Origin: Physcomitrium patens | Taxonomy: Eukaryota > Streptophyta > Bryopsida > Funariales > Funariaceae | NCBI RefSeq assembly: GCF_000002425.4 | Contig: NC_037258.1 | Coordinates: 3,339,003-3,403,002 of the forward strand | DNA: 64,000 nt | Reading direction: 5' to 3' | Shown here: piece after piece, positions 36,344 through 48,234 of the stretch | Numbering within the stretch: position 1 is the stretch's first letter | How the letters are laid out: each line of letters opens with the position of its first letter | Translations under genes and position numbers: made by a program | Notes under the pieces: model-generated | Databases searched by the model: none | Told to the model about the DNA's origin: nothing | The model's input: only the letters and a program-made list of their open reading frames with translations

Positions 36344-36878
36344 TGTCACAGACATATATATTTACTTTAATAGTTATCTAGATATTATGAATAAATAAAA
36401 ATATGTTAATTTGATAACATCTTGTAGGAAAGTTTTTTAGAAGCTTTACAGATGCGATTTCACCTTTGTACATTTTTATAGGTTATTGATAGGTTAGAAA
36501 CTTGGCTAATAAATTAGCCAAGTGTCACACGTGTTGATAACTTGTGATACAAGCTAACAATATAGTGTACATATAAAAAACTTACCTTGCAAGTTAAGAC
36601 ATGTGTCTTGCAAATTAGACACGTGTTGGAAGTCCTGTAAAATGTGACTATGTAGCTTCTAATTAGATAGTATATATAGAGGCAAGAATGAAGCCTTCTT
36701 TACTCTTATCAATCCCTTTCTAATCCTTTAGTCTTGTTTCAAGATTTTTTAGTCTTTTTGTCTTTGACAATAGCCATTCTTGTTTAATATCATACCAACT
36801 TTGAGTGATTTTTTAGTCTTTTCAAGTAATATAAGAATGTATTGATCTTTTAATTCTTTAAGATTCATATCCTTGACA
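36344..36878 (+). repeat. Chromovirus 3' LTR
   Basis: It begins TGTCACAGAC and ends ATATCCTTGACA, preceded by a purine tract (AGAAGGAATAA). It retains sites such as GACACGTGTTGG and GTCACACGTG that read GAAATATGTC-like in the 5' copy. Confidence 0.88.
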
Positions 36879-36883
36879 CAAAT

Positions 36884-37724
36884 CATAATTGTCTTGCTGA
36901 ATCAATGAAGCAAAACAACAATAATTTATGAATTGCCAATCCAACCAACACCTAATGAGATCTTTTTATACTAGCCACAAAAGAAAAATGTGAAAATAAA
37001 AATAAAAATAAATTTTGATAGAAATCCTTCCATCCTGCTAGTTTAGACCACTAGCTTAGATAAAAAATCCACTTGGTTTAGAAGGTATTATAAAATTTAA
37101 AATAGATTAAAAATATTCAACACAACATTGATAAGATTGTATATTTTGTTGGGCAGTACCTACCTAAGATAGAGATAATTAGATAGGGAGCAGTCCACCA
37201 GATAGGGAGCAGTCCACCTTAGCTGCCCACTTAGATAACTTATGTTTCATTCCGATTTATCCAATTGAGTAAACCTGCCCAATCTTGAGGATTATTTCCA
37301 AAACCTAAGGCGTTTATTTTATAACGTACTTATTTAAGTTTTTTTTTTGTAATTAATAAAAATTGTGTTTACAAAGTAACAAAACATTAATGGTTCCATT
37401 GTTGAATATATATATATATATATATATTTATATAAATTTTATGTATCTATTTATTTTTTAGTAAAGATTTCTCTAGGAGTGGTCAAATGTGCACCATGAT
37501 AATATATATATATATATATATATATATTAGGAGTTTTATGTCGCACAATCGGCGTCTGTTCAACCCGAAGTTTGCTCATCGCCTTAACCTAGGCGATCTC
37601 ATGAAATGCATTGATTCTTAGACTGCGTTGGTTTGCATTGCAGCGATCGCGTGCACTCACGGGAGAAGTTTATGAATTGCCGCACTGAGGGAATTGGGTA
37701 TTTTGTGGCGTAGCCTCGTAGGCG
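36884..37724. other. Spacer upstream of the second dioxygenase
   Basis: AT-rich until about 37,530, with (TA)n runs near 37,407-37,429 and 37,502-37,527 and a 19-base direct duplication at 37,181-37,218. Balanced composition begins about 37,530, so the promoter and 5' leader of the dioxygenase probably lie between 37,530 and 37,724. Confidence 0.5.
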
Positions 37725-40700
37725 ATGGGTGTCCATGGAGCTAATGGGACACAACCCTTGGAGTGTATCGACATGGCCTCTCCGGATAAGCACTCCAATG
37801 CAGCTCGAGTCCGGAAGGTTGTTGCGTTTTCTCGGTCGTCGATTCTGTTTGGGAGTTGTGTGAGGGGGTTTGCGAGGTGGATCGTTTAGGGTTTTTTGGG
37901 CCACCGTGCAGCATCATCACAGGGGAGCCAGTTTCTTAGATTGTGAATGTAGCCGTGGATGTCGATGATGTGTTGTTGCGAGTCCTTTTTCTATTGATTT
38001 CAGCTGGGTTTTCTGAAACGCGAGACTGGGCTATATTGATTTGGAATAAGTAAGTGTTTTGTAATTTCATGTTGTTCTGGTGAGGGATTGTTCGTGTACA
38101 AGCTAAATGAAATTTCAAGCTCCATCTGTAGAAGTTTGTTCTCTGTTTGCAAGCTCCCGCAACCGTCGATAAAATTACGTTAATACTGTCGAATTGGAGT
38201 GGATGATTGATTACCATGTCATAATAAGAAGTCTGAATTCTTAGAGGGTGGATTAAAGGAGGATTTAGGTTTTACTCTCACGTACCTGGGATCTTGAGAT
38301 GTGCAGGCGTGTGTGACCTCCGGGTTCTTCTACATCGTGAACCATGGAGTGGACCCGGTATTGTTAGAAGAGGTTTTTACACAGAGCAAAAATTTCTTTT
38401 CTCTACCATTGGAGGAAAAGATGAAAGTGATCCATGATAAGAATCACCGAGGTTACACACCTTTTGAGGAGGAGATTCTGGACCCAGACACTCAATCGAA
38501 AGGTACTTAAATCTTTCTATTTACATTCAATGCTCTCGCCCATAAATCATCATTTATTGATAGTAAACAAATTTGCTATCTAGTCGATTGACTTCTCAAA
38601 ATGTTTTTATCTGGAAAAGATAATGTTGAAGTATGATGACTGAATGAGTAGGTGATTCGAAGGAGGGTTACTACGTCGGGGTTCCAATCCCGGAAAGTGA
38701 TCCACGTTCAAGGAAGCCTTTGCATGGACCCAATCAGTATCCTTCCCCGGGTGAAGTGTTGCTTTGATTTAATCTCTTTTATTCCTGATGTTTTGACTTG
38801 AAGCTTGAGCTTTCTATAGAACCAGGGCGTTATAAGTTAACCATTTTATAGCAGTTTGAATTTTCCTTGGAGCCGTGCTTAGCATTGGAGAATTTGTGGA
38901 TGCAGATGTGCTACCAGGATGGCAGGAGACCATGGATCATTATCATAGCGAACTCATGTGAGTTACTTTTGTACGTTTTGTGTTGCATATAAACTTATGT
39001 CTCATCAATCAGGCTCTACAGGATGCAGGAATGCTGAAATCAGATGCGGAAACCAAGATTTTGTCACGGTTCATGGTATTAGCTGTGAATCGTGGCACCC
39101 TATGAACATACTTGTCAAACGTTTTATTGCAGAAAGCTATCGAAAAGAGTGTCTCGGTTGATTGCTTTGGCACTCAACCTTGAAGAGACTTACTTCGAGA
39201 AGCCAGGCATCACTGATGATCCTATGGCAAGTTTGCGACTTCTTCATTATTCCGGTCAGTTTGACTTTTGATGTTCTAGAATTCAGTAGTCCTACCTTGA
39301 TGTTTTTGCACGTTCTAACAAGGACTAGCATCACTTATTCAGCAACGAGTTGAAATGTGTCGATTGCTAATTCGATTGGGATTCTTCAATCTCATCGAGA
39401 TTTTGAATTGGTCTCATTAAACGATCAAAAACCTTCTTTCACACAACTCTGGGGTGTGCAGATGAGAAATCAAATGTTGAACTTGGAATATATGGAACTG
39501 GTGCTCATTCTGATTATGGCCTGATTACTCTTCTTGCTACGGACGACGTGCCTGGTCTCCAGGTCCTATTTTTTAACCGTCAATATTGTTTTGTATGTAC
39601 GTATAAGTTGGCTGCATCTGTGTTATCGGTCCTCAATGGATGTACGTCATGACAATGTGTAGCTCTTATTACAACTATCTCTGTTAAGAATGGTCATTGT
39701 CTGCTTATCAGCTATGCTGGATGTGTCTATGAGTACAAGCGGCATATTATAATGTTCTTTTGATGATGTTGTATATAAACATCAGTTCTGATTTTGCAAC
39801 GTCCTTGCTGTTAACAGATTTGCAGGGATAAAACTGCAGTACCCCAGGTTTGGGAGGATGTCCCACCAATGAAGGGGTGCGTGGCAGGAGCAGGTCCTTT
39901 ATCTCTTCTGGTTTCTGCAAGTTTTCCTTGTTTATCCTGGATGCGACCCCTTCTGATCAGTGCCGTTATTTTCATCTTCAGGGCTTATATTGTGAATTTG
40001 GGAGACATGCTTGAAAGATGGAGTAACGGACTCTTCCGGTAATACACACATTCATATAGTAAAACATTAGACAATCTCCTCATATGACCTGAATAAGTTG
40101 CCTTGCTCCAAATAGAATATGTTCGGTGCACTTCTACAGATGTAGGTGCAAGAATCCTTGTATCCAACTTGCCTAAAATTGAGCCTGTATTTTCTGCCTG
40201 CAGTTCAACTCTTCACCGAGTCGTAAGCCAGGGAATTGAGCGATACTCGGTAATATTCCAAATGAATAAGTTGCTTTGTTGTGATTGGCGCTCTGCTGAA
40301 TATTTGATTTTAGAGAAAGAAAAAAGGATGTTGCAAACAGGAGCAATTTGACGACATTCCAATGACTTCAATATGGACCATTCTTCTGCTTTCTGTACAA
40401 ATGATGGACCCTCCTCATCTAGACAATTTTACTAGATCTTAATCCTCCTCTAACTTTGGACGTGTGAATGAACTACAGATACCCTTCTTCTTTGAGCCCA
40501 ATTATGACTGTTTAGTGGAGTGCCTTCCAACTTGTTGTTCAGAGAACAACCCTCCCAAGTGAGCCTTAAAAACTCTGGTCTGGCTTAGGTCTTGATTATT
40601 ATATAAATTTCTCTTTGAATCAATTCATGTTTGTACTTGTTGGAGATCCCTATGCTAATCTCAAAGAGTAGAGTAAAAGAAGAATGAAACCTTTCTCCTT

Positions 40701-40893
40701 TGTTTTTCTGAACTGCTTGTTCTTGTCACATTATCTTTTGCTTGCAATTTCAATCAGATGAAAGATGCCTCACACCACCTCCATTTTCTGCAGGTATCCA
40801 CCCATGACAAGTGGAAACCACCTTTTGAGCAAGTACAAACAGACTCACAAAGGGTTTGTTTCTGACCAGAAACTTGGATCCTCAGATAGTTGA
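37725..40893 (+). CDS. 2-oxoglutarate/Fe(II)-dependent dioxygenase (At3g46490/At3g49630-like), 11 exons
   Basis: Exons: 37725-37817, 38307-38502, 38652-38750, 38906-38957, 39133-39254, 39462-39562, 39818-39876, 39982-40038, 40204-40249, 40479-40558, 40794-40893. All introns are GT-AG, and the 1,005 coding bases give 334 residues. The N-terminus is MGVHGANGTQPLECIDMASP, followed by the DIOX_N motif SGFFYIVNHGVDP and EEKMKV..KNHRGYTPFEEE. Iron ligands are His203 and Asp205 (GAHSDYGLITLLATDD) and His264 (STLHRVV); Arg273-x-Ser275 binds 2-oxoglutarate. All are present. This clade differs from the gibberellin- and flavonoid-oxidase clades by HSDYG and by a Cys-rich C-terminal motif (DCLVECLPTCCSENNPPKYPP). 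Members are soluble oxidases, and their substrate is generally not known. The first exon was chosen because it ends in phase with exon 2 and carries the conserved LECID start. It is not a tandem copy of the dioxygenase at 2,059. Confidence 0.93.
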
Positions 40894-40899
40894 AGGTCG

Positions 40900-41171
40900 A
40901 TAGTGTAAAACTACAGTTTCATGTCCGATGAGCTCTAGCTCATGTAATGAAGATCTGGTTAGTTGCCTACTTTTTTTTAGTTGAGTAAATATTCCTATGT
41001 CCACATACTATACTCATTATTCTCTACCACTTCTAAATTCATAAAATAATGCATTTGTATTGAAAATTCCTTATGATTGAATATAATTAAACAAAGAATG
41101 ACCATTTGCAAGATTTTGTTGTTTTCTTCAAGTGGAGCGGGATATTATTTTACATGAGTTTTTAGGATTTA

Positions 41172-41207
<36 letters not shown>

Positions 41208-41448
41208 AATATATTATTTAATTTATTTCTAAATTTAAAATCTTTAATTAATATTTTAAGGATCTTGTTTATAATATTTATGGAAGTATATTGTTTTTTA
41301 AAATTTTACAAAAAAGTTGCATCTAAACAATTATTATTAAAAATATATTTGATATTTTTATTTAGGCATTAAATTATGCCAAATTAATCATCAAAGATTA
41401 AAACTTGAAGAATGTAATCAAACATATGAGATGTGTTTTAAAGAAAAA
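40900..41448. other. 3' flank and AT-rich spacer
   Basis: The first 100 bases probably form the 3' untranslated region of the dioxygenase. The rest is AT-rich with a (TA)n run at 41,174-41,205, and no gene is visible. It ends at the chromovirus LTR terminus. Confidence 0.5.
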
Positions 41449-41535
41449 TGTCATAAAAAGAAAGAGAATGTATGTGTATTCAAGAAGAAATTAAACTGTT
41501 CATTGTCAAAGATAGGAAAGCTATAGATTCTTGAA

Positions 41536-41814
41536 TGTCACGGCCATAATCATGTAAGCTAATAATTACATATAGAAATAGGTAGAAGTAAGTAAAAGTA
41601 GATAAATGTAAGTAATNNNNNNNNNNNNNNNNNNNNNNNNNNNNNNNNNNNNNNNNNNNNNNNNNNNNNNNNNNNNNNNNNNNNNNNNNNNNNNNNNNNN
41701 NNNNNNNNNNNNNNNNTATTAAATATTATACAATTAAATTAGTTTTATTTATTTTTATTAATTTTTACTAATTTCTATATGTAATTATTAGCTTACATGA
41801 TTATGGCCGTGACA
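41536..41814. mobile_element. Nested insertion with long inverted ends, TTGAA duplication and assembly gap
   Basis: The insertion sits inside the chromovirus LTR. Its two ends are inverted copies: the first 44 bases from the left (starting TGTCACGGCCATAATCATGT) equal the reverse complement of the last 44. Beyond that the arms stay similar but differ by G/A changes. TTGAA precedes it (41,531-41,535) and follows it (41,815-41,819), and the host LTR resumes on both sides. The centre is a run of 100 N (41,617-41,716), so its true length and contents are unknown. It could be a TIR or foldback element, or an LTR element with rearranged, inverted LTRs. Confidence 0.75.
41617..41716. other. Assembly gap (100 N)
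   Basis: Exactly 100 N, a conventional placeholder for a gap of unknown size. It lies at the centre of the inverted repeat. Confidence 0.99.
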
Positions 41815-44800
41815 TTGAAACTAGATTAGAAGCAAGAAAGTAATTGATAAGCAAAAAATAAGCCTCACTCTTGCTTCTAGATATAATATCTAACTAAAAA
41901 TATACATGTCAATATTTTATAATCATTTTGTACATATCTAATTTAAAGGACATGTATTTAATTTATAAGACAAGTTTCCAATATATGTCTCACATAGCTA
42001 TCTTGTAAAGCAAGTGGTCAACATGTACAACACATGACAAGTTTGTTGACTAAGTTTTTAATATAAGAATCACCTACAAATACTTCAAAACTTAAATTTA
42101 TATCTATAAAACTTTAAAAAGCTTGTCTATAAGCTATTATTAAATTCATCTACTTCTATCTAATTCTTTTTATTTAAGTAAATATTGGTATTAATATGTA
42201 TGTCTGTGACACTATCCTTCCTTTCAAGAACAAGTTTCAATTGTAGTAGTAATTAAATATTGATGAAGTTCAAGTTGTGACAAATTATATTTGCTACATA
42301 TTTTAATCTTTATTTTAAAAAAAATTATTTGATAGGTCCACTCAACTATCAATAGTGTCATATAATAAAATGAAAATACTACCATATTACTTGATCATTT
42401 TTGGGGCCTACATAACCTTCTTCTAATTAAACATTTGTAATACCATTAGATGTGGTTCTTACATCTAATAATATCACCAAATATTAAAAATTTCTTCTAA
42501 AACTGTGCTACTTGACACTATGTATATTGACATTTATTTGAAGAAGAACATGTCTACTATTTGAAGATCTTCATGTCTACTATATAGTCTTAAAAGTTGT
42601 CACAATTTCAATAGCTTATTTATTTGATATAATATTTTTAGATAATTTATGATAGTAATATAAAAATATAGTTATTTCTTGACTTGTAATAGTTTTTGTA
42701 TATGGTACAAAATGTGCCATCTTAGTAAAACAATCTACTGTCATAAATATAGAGATATAAGAGCTTAAGATTGAAAGATCAATGATAAAATCCATAGAAA
42801 CAAAAGACTATGGTTGTTCTTATATAAGTAGTGATTAGAAAAGTTGATAAGGTTGATGACAAGGATTTTTTAATATTGAACAAATATCATGTGATTGTAC
42901 AAATTCCTTGATTATCTTTTATATTTGAGATGACTAAAAATATTTTAAGATTAATTCCAAGATCTTATTTTATCAAAAATATCTTACAATTGAAAAGTTG
43001 TAATAAGTTTAAAGAACTTGTAATTGTGCTTCATTTTTTGGAATATATAAGCATCCTTCAAAATAGAGAAGATTATTTTTAAATTTCAGCTGAGAAATAT
43101 CATGAAATTTAGAAGAATTATTTTTAATATCATACACAATAGGATCTAATGATACACTTCATTGAAACAATCAAGAGATATTGAATTAACAATTAATGTT
43201 GATTTTATTACTTAAAGATGGAATTACTTTGGCTTCAAAAGAATTATTTGTTATTGATTAAAGGCTATTTTTTTATTCAAAATAAATACTTAAAATGGAT
43301 ATTTAATAAATATAATTGGTTTTATAGACAATAAGTGATATTGAATACAAATCTTAATAAAAACTTATTTCAATGGGCTCAATAATAATTTAAAATGTGT
43401 GTTAATATAAAATACTCAAGATTTTTTTGAATTATATAAAAAATCATTGGACTAAAGTGCCTTCAAGATAATTGTGCTATTTTAAAAATAAATCTACAAT
43501 TAAAAAAGAAATTTTTATTATTAATTTTATAATTAATTTCAGCTACTAAAAGTTTTTTTAAATGAAAAGCTACATGATGAAGTTTGTCATTTGCTCTTAT
43601 ATGGTACAGTGCCACACTTATATCAAAATTTCATGCGTTTGTTTTTTAATAATGAATTGAAAAAGTTAACATGATATAAGATTGGTGCTACAATAAAAAT
43701 TGCTTTTAAAGCTTCAAATGATACTTCAACTTCTTTATTCCACTTGAGTTTGTCTTTGCAAATCAAACATATAAGTAGAGCTTCAACTTGAAAAAAGTTC
43801 TTGATAAAAATCTAATTATAATTGATAATTATCAGGAAATATTAGACTTCTTTTATTGTTCTTAGAATCTTTCAATCCATAGTAGTCTAAATTTTCTTAT
43901 AATCTATTATAAGACCATCATTTAAAATGATATATCTTATGAAATTCACTTGAATTATAAAAAATACACACTTCTTTATCTTGACATACAATCTTACATC
44001 TTTAAGTTTTTATATTATACTACAAACATAAAATTTAATTTTTTTTATCTTCTTAGAATAGATTTAAATTTTTTCAAAATAACAAACAATAATATTGAAA
44101 AATATTATTGATTAGATGTTAAAAAATAAATAATATATTTGTGAGTCAAAAAGACATGATATTATATTTAAAATGCCCATATTTGGTTCAAATAGCAATC
44201 TTCTATTCATCTCCTTTTTTAAATGCATATCAAGTTATATGCTCTTTATATATCTATTTTTATATAGATATTTTTTAAATTTATTTGATCAATTTTTTTA
44301 ATATAAAATATAAAAGAAATATATTTTTAATAGTAAAATTAATGAGTTGTTGATAATTTATATGTTTTATCAATTATTATTGTAGTGATCTGTCTTTTTT
44401 CTTTACAAACAAGATAGAAATTCTTATTAGAAATTTTGAATGGCATATGAAGTTCTTGGCCAAGTTTTCATCTATGTATCTTTTGAGTAAAGCCAATTTA
44501 TTGTGTGATAAGCTACAGATTGGTTTAAATGACAGTTAAGCTTCTTCATGAAGGATCAATTGAATAATCATAAAAATGATATTTTGGAAGAATATATGCA
44601 TTCTTCTTTTCAAAGACATCTTGATAATCTTTATACTCAGTTAAAATGCCACTAGAAGTCTTTCTATTATTAAAAATAGATATAACATAAATAATAATAA
44701 ATGACTTTTCTTATGTAACATATATGATAGCTCCTACACTTATAAATTAAGATTTTATTGTATCAAATTTATAAGTTTTTACTTGATTAACAAAAATCTT

Positions 44801-45899
44801 GATTATATTATGGAAATAATTAAGATTTTAAGAAATTTAAATTATTTAAAGATTATATTTTAAAACTAAAATAAACCTAAAATGACTAAATTAGAATAGG
44901 CTATAATAATATTAAATACCACCAAGATATTATGATCATTTATTGCTACATTTAAGAATAGTTTTATGAATAACATTCTTAGAAGACAAAAAACAACCAT
45001 CTTTTATTTCTATATGTATATACTTAATTGTCTTTCTTAATGATATCATATTCTTTTTTTTTTAACAAAGTCTTCATCTAAAAATCAATTTGAGACTCTT
45101 AAATTTTAGAAAGCAAAGGCTTTGTAATTTTTAGGTTCTGAACAAATATCTATTGTAAAAGAAGGTGATGGTTTTGAGGAGAGAATATGACTTTTAATAA
45201 GTATTGTATAAGATTTCAGCCAAACGATTATTATTGTAATTAGATAAATTTATTTTTTGACATATTATCTTCTTTAATAGCCATACTCTTTATTTTTAGG
45301 TTACATTGATCTTTTGGAAAATGTTGGACAATGTGCTTAGATTCTCTACAATATAAGCACAATCATTCTTCACAACGTTAAATTGTTCTTTGCTCAATAA
45401 GAAATTTAAAATGTACTACATCAATTTGAATGTCTTTTATTTCCAAATGTCTGTGTTGAAAAAACATTGGTATTGACGCATACTTGTGCAATTCTCAAAT
45501 TAAAATATAAAAAGACAATTGTCATATCTTATAGCAAAATCAATTATTTGACTCAATGTTTGTGGATTAAATAAATTTAGCATCAATTTTTTTACCTCAT
45601 ATTATAATAAATAGAAAAATTAGCTTACGAGTGTGATATCATCTCACTTGATATCAATTATAAGTTGACAGAATTGTAAAACATATAGCAATACTAAATA
45701 ATTTTCTAGACACAAGATGCAAATATTGTTGGTTGCAACACAAATTGTACCATGTTCTCCATACATGAATCAAAATTTTGCCAAAAAATCCTCCAAATTA
45801 CTAAATATTAGATTGTATTGTTTAAAAAAAGATGAAAATCATGATTAAGCTGAACATAAAAGTAATATTTTAATAAAATTTATTTGTGATCATCCTATA

Positions 45900-48234
45900 A
45901 AAAAAATATATTTATTATTATATTTATTGAAATAATTATTCAATTATATATACTTTAATTTATAAGTTACTTCATAAAATGTATCATATTATATATATAT
46001 AGAGAGATTATTTAAGATTTATTAGTATTTAAATTTATTAAAATATGATGGTACATATGCTACAAATAAGAATTATAAAATACTAAAGAAAGTTTTGAAA
46101 TCACTTTTTTGTATATTTGCTTTTTGGTGGAAATATTAAAAAAAAAAAAATCTTAAGCAATTTCCAACATACATATATAATGCAATAACTTGCATAATTC
46201 TATCCATGACTTTTTGTTTTTTTATTTAATACATCTTCCATGTTTGTTGAGTGTAAATTTTGATTTTATAATTTGGATTAAAATCCAAGAAATATCTATA
46301 TTTATAAAAAATATTCTATGATTAATTTATATTTTGGAAAGTAACTATTAACTATTTCATAAATTCTTAAAATTTCTATTTATTTTTATAAAGTTGATTG
46401 GTCTTTTAGACATCTTTGTTTTTATTTTAAAAATAAAAATATATATTGTAGTTATTTTATATAAATATTATATTATTATTTTTATTATTTTAGTATCATA
46501 TAAAATAGCTAAATTATTTTTTTGTTATTATATTGATATTTTATATTAATATGTATTTAAAATTATATCAAAATTATACTATTTTATTTTTATTAAATAA
46601 TTCTTTTAAAATAAAATCTTTTTAAATTAAGTAGATCATGAACAAATAAGGTGTATATTTTTAGAAACTATCAAAGTTGAGTTTTATAGTGAGATTGGAG
46701 TTATTTTAGTGTAATTTCTAAACTATTCCCAAAGTAAAAATAAAAAGATAATGCTATTAGAAGTAAGGAAAAATCTGCCCACATCCTACGTGGCAGAACC
46801 CCTTAATAGGCAACCTGGGGCGCCCTGAATGAGAGTGACGGGAGAGCAACATTCAAATCGTCAGCCACGTCATCGAATGGTCACCCATATCAGAGGAGAT
46901 AATTTCGAATTTCCAAGAAATGTTTAGGTTAAAAAGCTACAATTTCTTTAAAGTCAATGGCATTACAATACGTATTCGTAGTATTTGAGCTCTACAATAT
47001 ACGCCCCCCCTACTGCATTGTGTGGTAGAGCGCGGTATGAATGGGGTCTCGGTGCGCTCTCAGTGCGCTCTCAGTGTAAGTTAATTGCTAACCATGCTCT
47101 CACTCTGAACTTGCTACAGTGGGATGCAGGCTTTTGCCGTCCCGGTGTAGCTGCGGCGATGGGGACGAAAGGGGAGACATAGAGGGAGAGGAATAGGAAT
47201 AGACAGAGCGGACAAGGACCGAGCTAGAGCCGGAGTCGGAGAGCCTAGTCGCTTACCTTAGAGCGCGATGATTACTGCATGGCGCAATCATGCTTTCAGG
47301 CGTTTATGGATATAGTTCTATCGCGGTTGTTTCTGTTGTTTTCAGGTTTAGGGGACTGTGAGATTGAGGCGGGCCGGAATGGTCGGGAGAGAGGGAGGTG
47401 CGGAGAGGGAGCCTTCTGTGAAAGCAAAACAGTGTGGGATAGTGAATTTGTTGGTATAAATAAGTGGATCGTGATTTATGCTTTATTTGTTTCTGTCTTT
47501 GTTTTTTGATAGCTTGGCCGTATGCGTGCTGTGGAGCGGGGCTGGAATGATGTGCGTGGATATTGTCGTGCGTCGGTGAGAGCGCGGTAGGGCCCAGGCG
47601 GTGTGGCTCATTGTATTTTATTTTCTCGGTTCATGGTAGAGGAATCGAAGCTTCTTCTGGTCCTCTCCTCTTGTTCACTTTCAGCTTCGGTGTGTAAAAG
47701 AAGCTTTAGACCTTGTTGCAAGTTTTAGTAAGGGAAGGAGTGAATCGGGGATCTGAGCGGGTTGAGTACTAAGATTGTAGGTGAATACGGAGCTAGGTTG
47801 TTGTAAGGGGGCGATTCAATAGGTTGATTGATACATAGTTTTTTTTTTTTTTTTTTTTTTTTTTTTCCCAATACTGTGAGCGCGGAGGTTTGTGTTGCTT
47901 CCGGTCCTAGTGCTCTAGGCCTTGCCCCATGGTGTACGATTGTAGGCACACAGTGGAGGCTTAGAATCTAACGAAGTCAGTGAAAATTTTTCTGCGCCGG
48001 ACGAGGCCGTAGTGCCATAGTCCTCGGATTAGCGTTATCCTTTGGAAACCGCACTTCACTTGCTGGAAGTGAGACCATAGCTGAAGTGGTACTGAAGGCA
48101 TCGGAGGAATATCAATTTTGAAGTTGAAATGACACATGTGAAACAGTGGAATTTTTTTGGAAACTTCATCGGTTGAAATTTTGGACGGCAAGGGTGCAGA
48201 AGCTTGAGCTCATCCCCGATTTTACAATATCAGC
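45900..48234. promoter_or_regulatory. Spacer, then upstream region of the cereblon gene
   Basis: AT-rich decayed DNA until about 46,770, then balanced composition up to the cereblon start. The 46,780-47,260 part has two inverted ACGT boxes (ACGTGGC at 46,788 and GCCACGTCA at 46,864) and a GA-rich leader-like stretch at 47,160-47,250. A 28-base poly(T) lies at 47,839-47,866. Short open frames (46,985-47,182 and 47,279-47,509) show no domain. A leader intron is possible but cannot be fixed by eye. Confidence 0.4.

Larger units (their letters stand above)
31225..36878 (+). mobile_element. Degenerate Ty3/gypsy LTR retrotransposon with chromodomain (chromovirus)
   Basis: LTRs of about 535 bases bound it, flanked by AAAAT (31,220-31,224) and CAAAT (36,879-36,883), a 4-of-5 target-site duplication. 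Inside, in order: gag starting about 32,020 (MDPTLNKNKNRFATITDLHK); a zinc knuckle near 32,913 (CLYCGESKHTS); an aspartic protease remnant near 33,165 (LIDSRALAYF); a reverse transcriptase remnant at 34,100-34,220 (MPFRLTNIPAIFQHLI, YLNNIL); integrase at 34,690-35,300 (DFITNHPVS, MIIDHFTKMAYF); and a C-terminal chromodomain at about 35,617-35,760 (YKVERILDL, LEYLVHW, EPVKNLTNVPKKI in neighbouring frames). Stops and frameshifts occur throughout, so it is dead. Gene order RT-integrase-chromodomain defines a chromovirus. Confidence 0.9.
41449..45900 (-). mobile_element. Second degenerate chromovirus of the same family, 5'-truncated, with nested insertion
   Basis: Read on the minus strand, the 3' LTR starts TGTCACAGAC at 42,211 after a purine tract (GAAAGGAAGGATAG). 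Apart from a nested insertion, it runs to an ATGACA end at 41,449; without that insertion it is about 480 bases. The body just before the LTR (42,235-42,370) matches the same part of the element at 31,225 nearly word for word. Integrase is readable at 42,830-42,650 (SMDFIIDLS, FTKMAHFV), reverse transcriptase around 44,150-44,550 and a gag zinc-knuckle remnant near 45,345. No 5' LTR is seen before gene-like DNA at 46,780, so the 5' end is lost or too decayed to see. The exact right boundary is uncertain. Confidence 0.78.
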
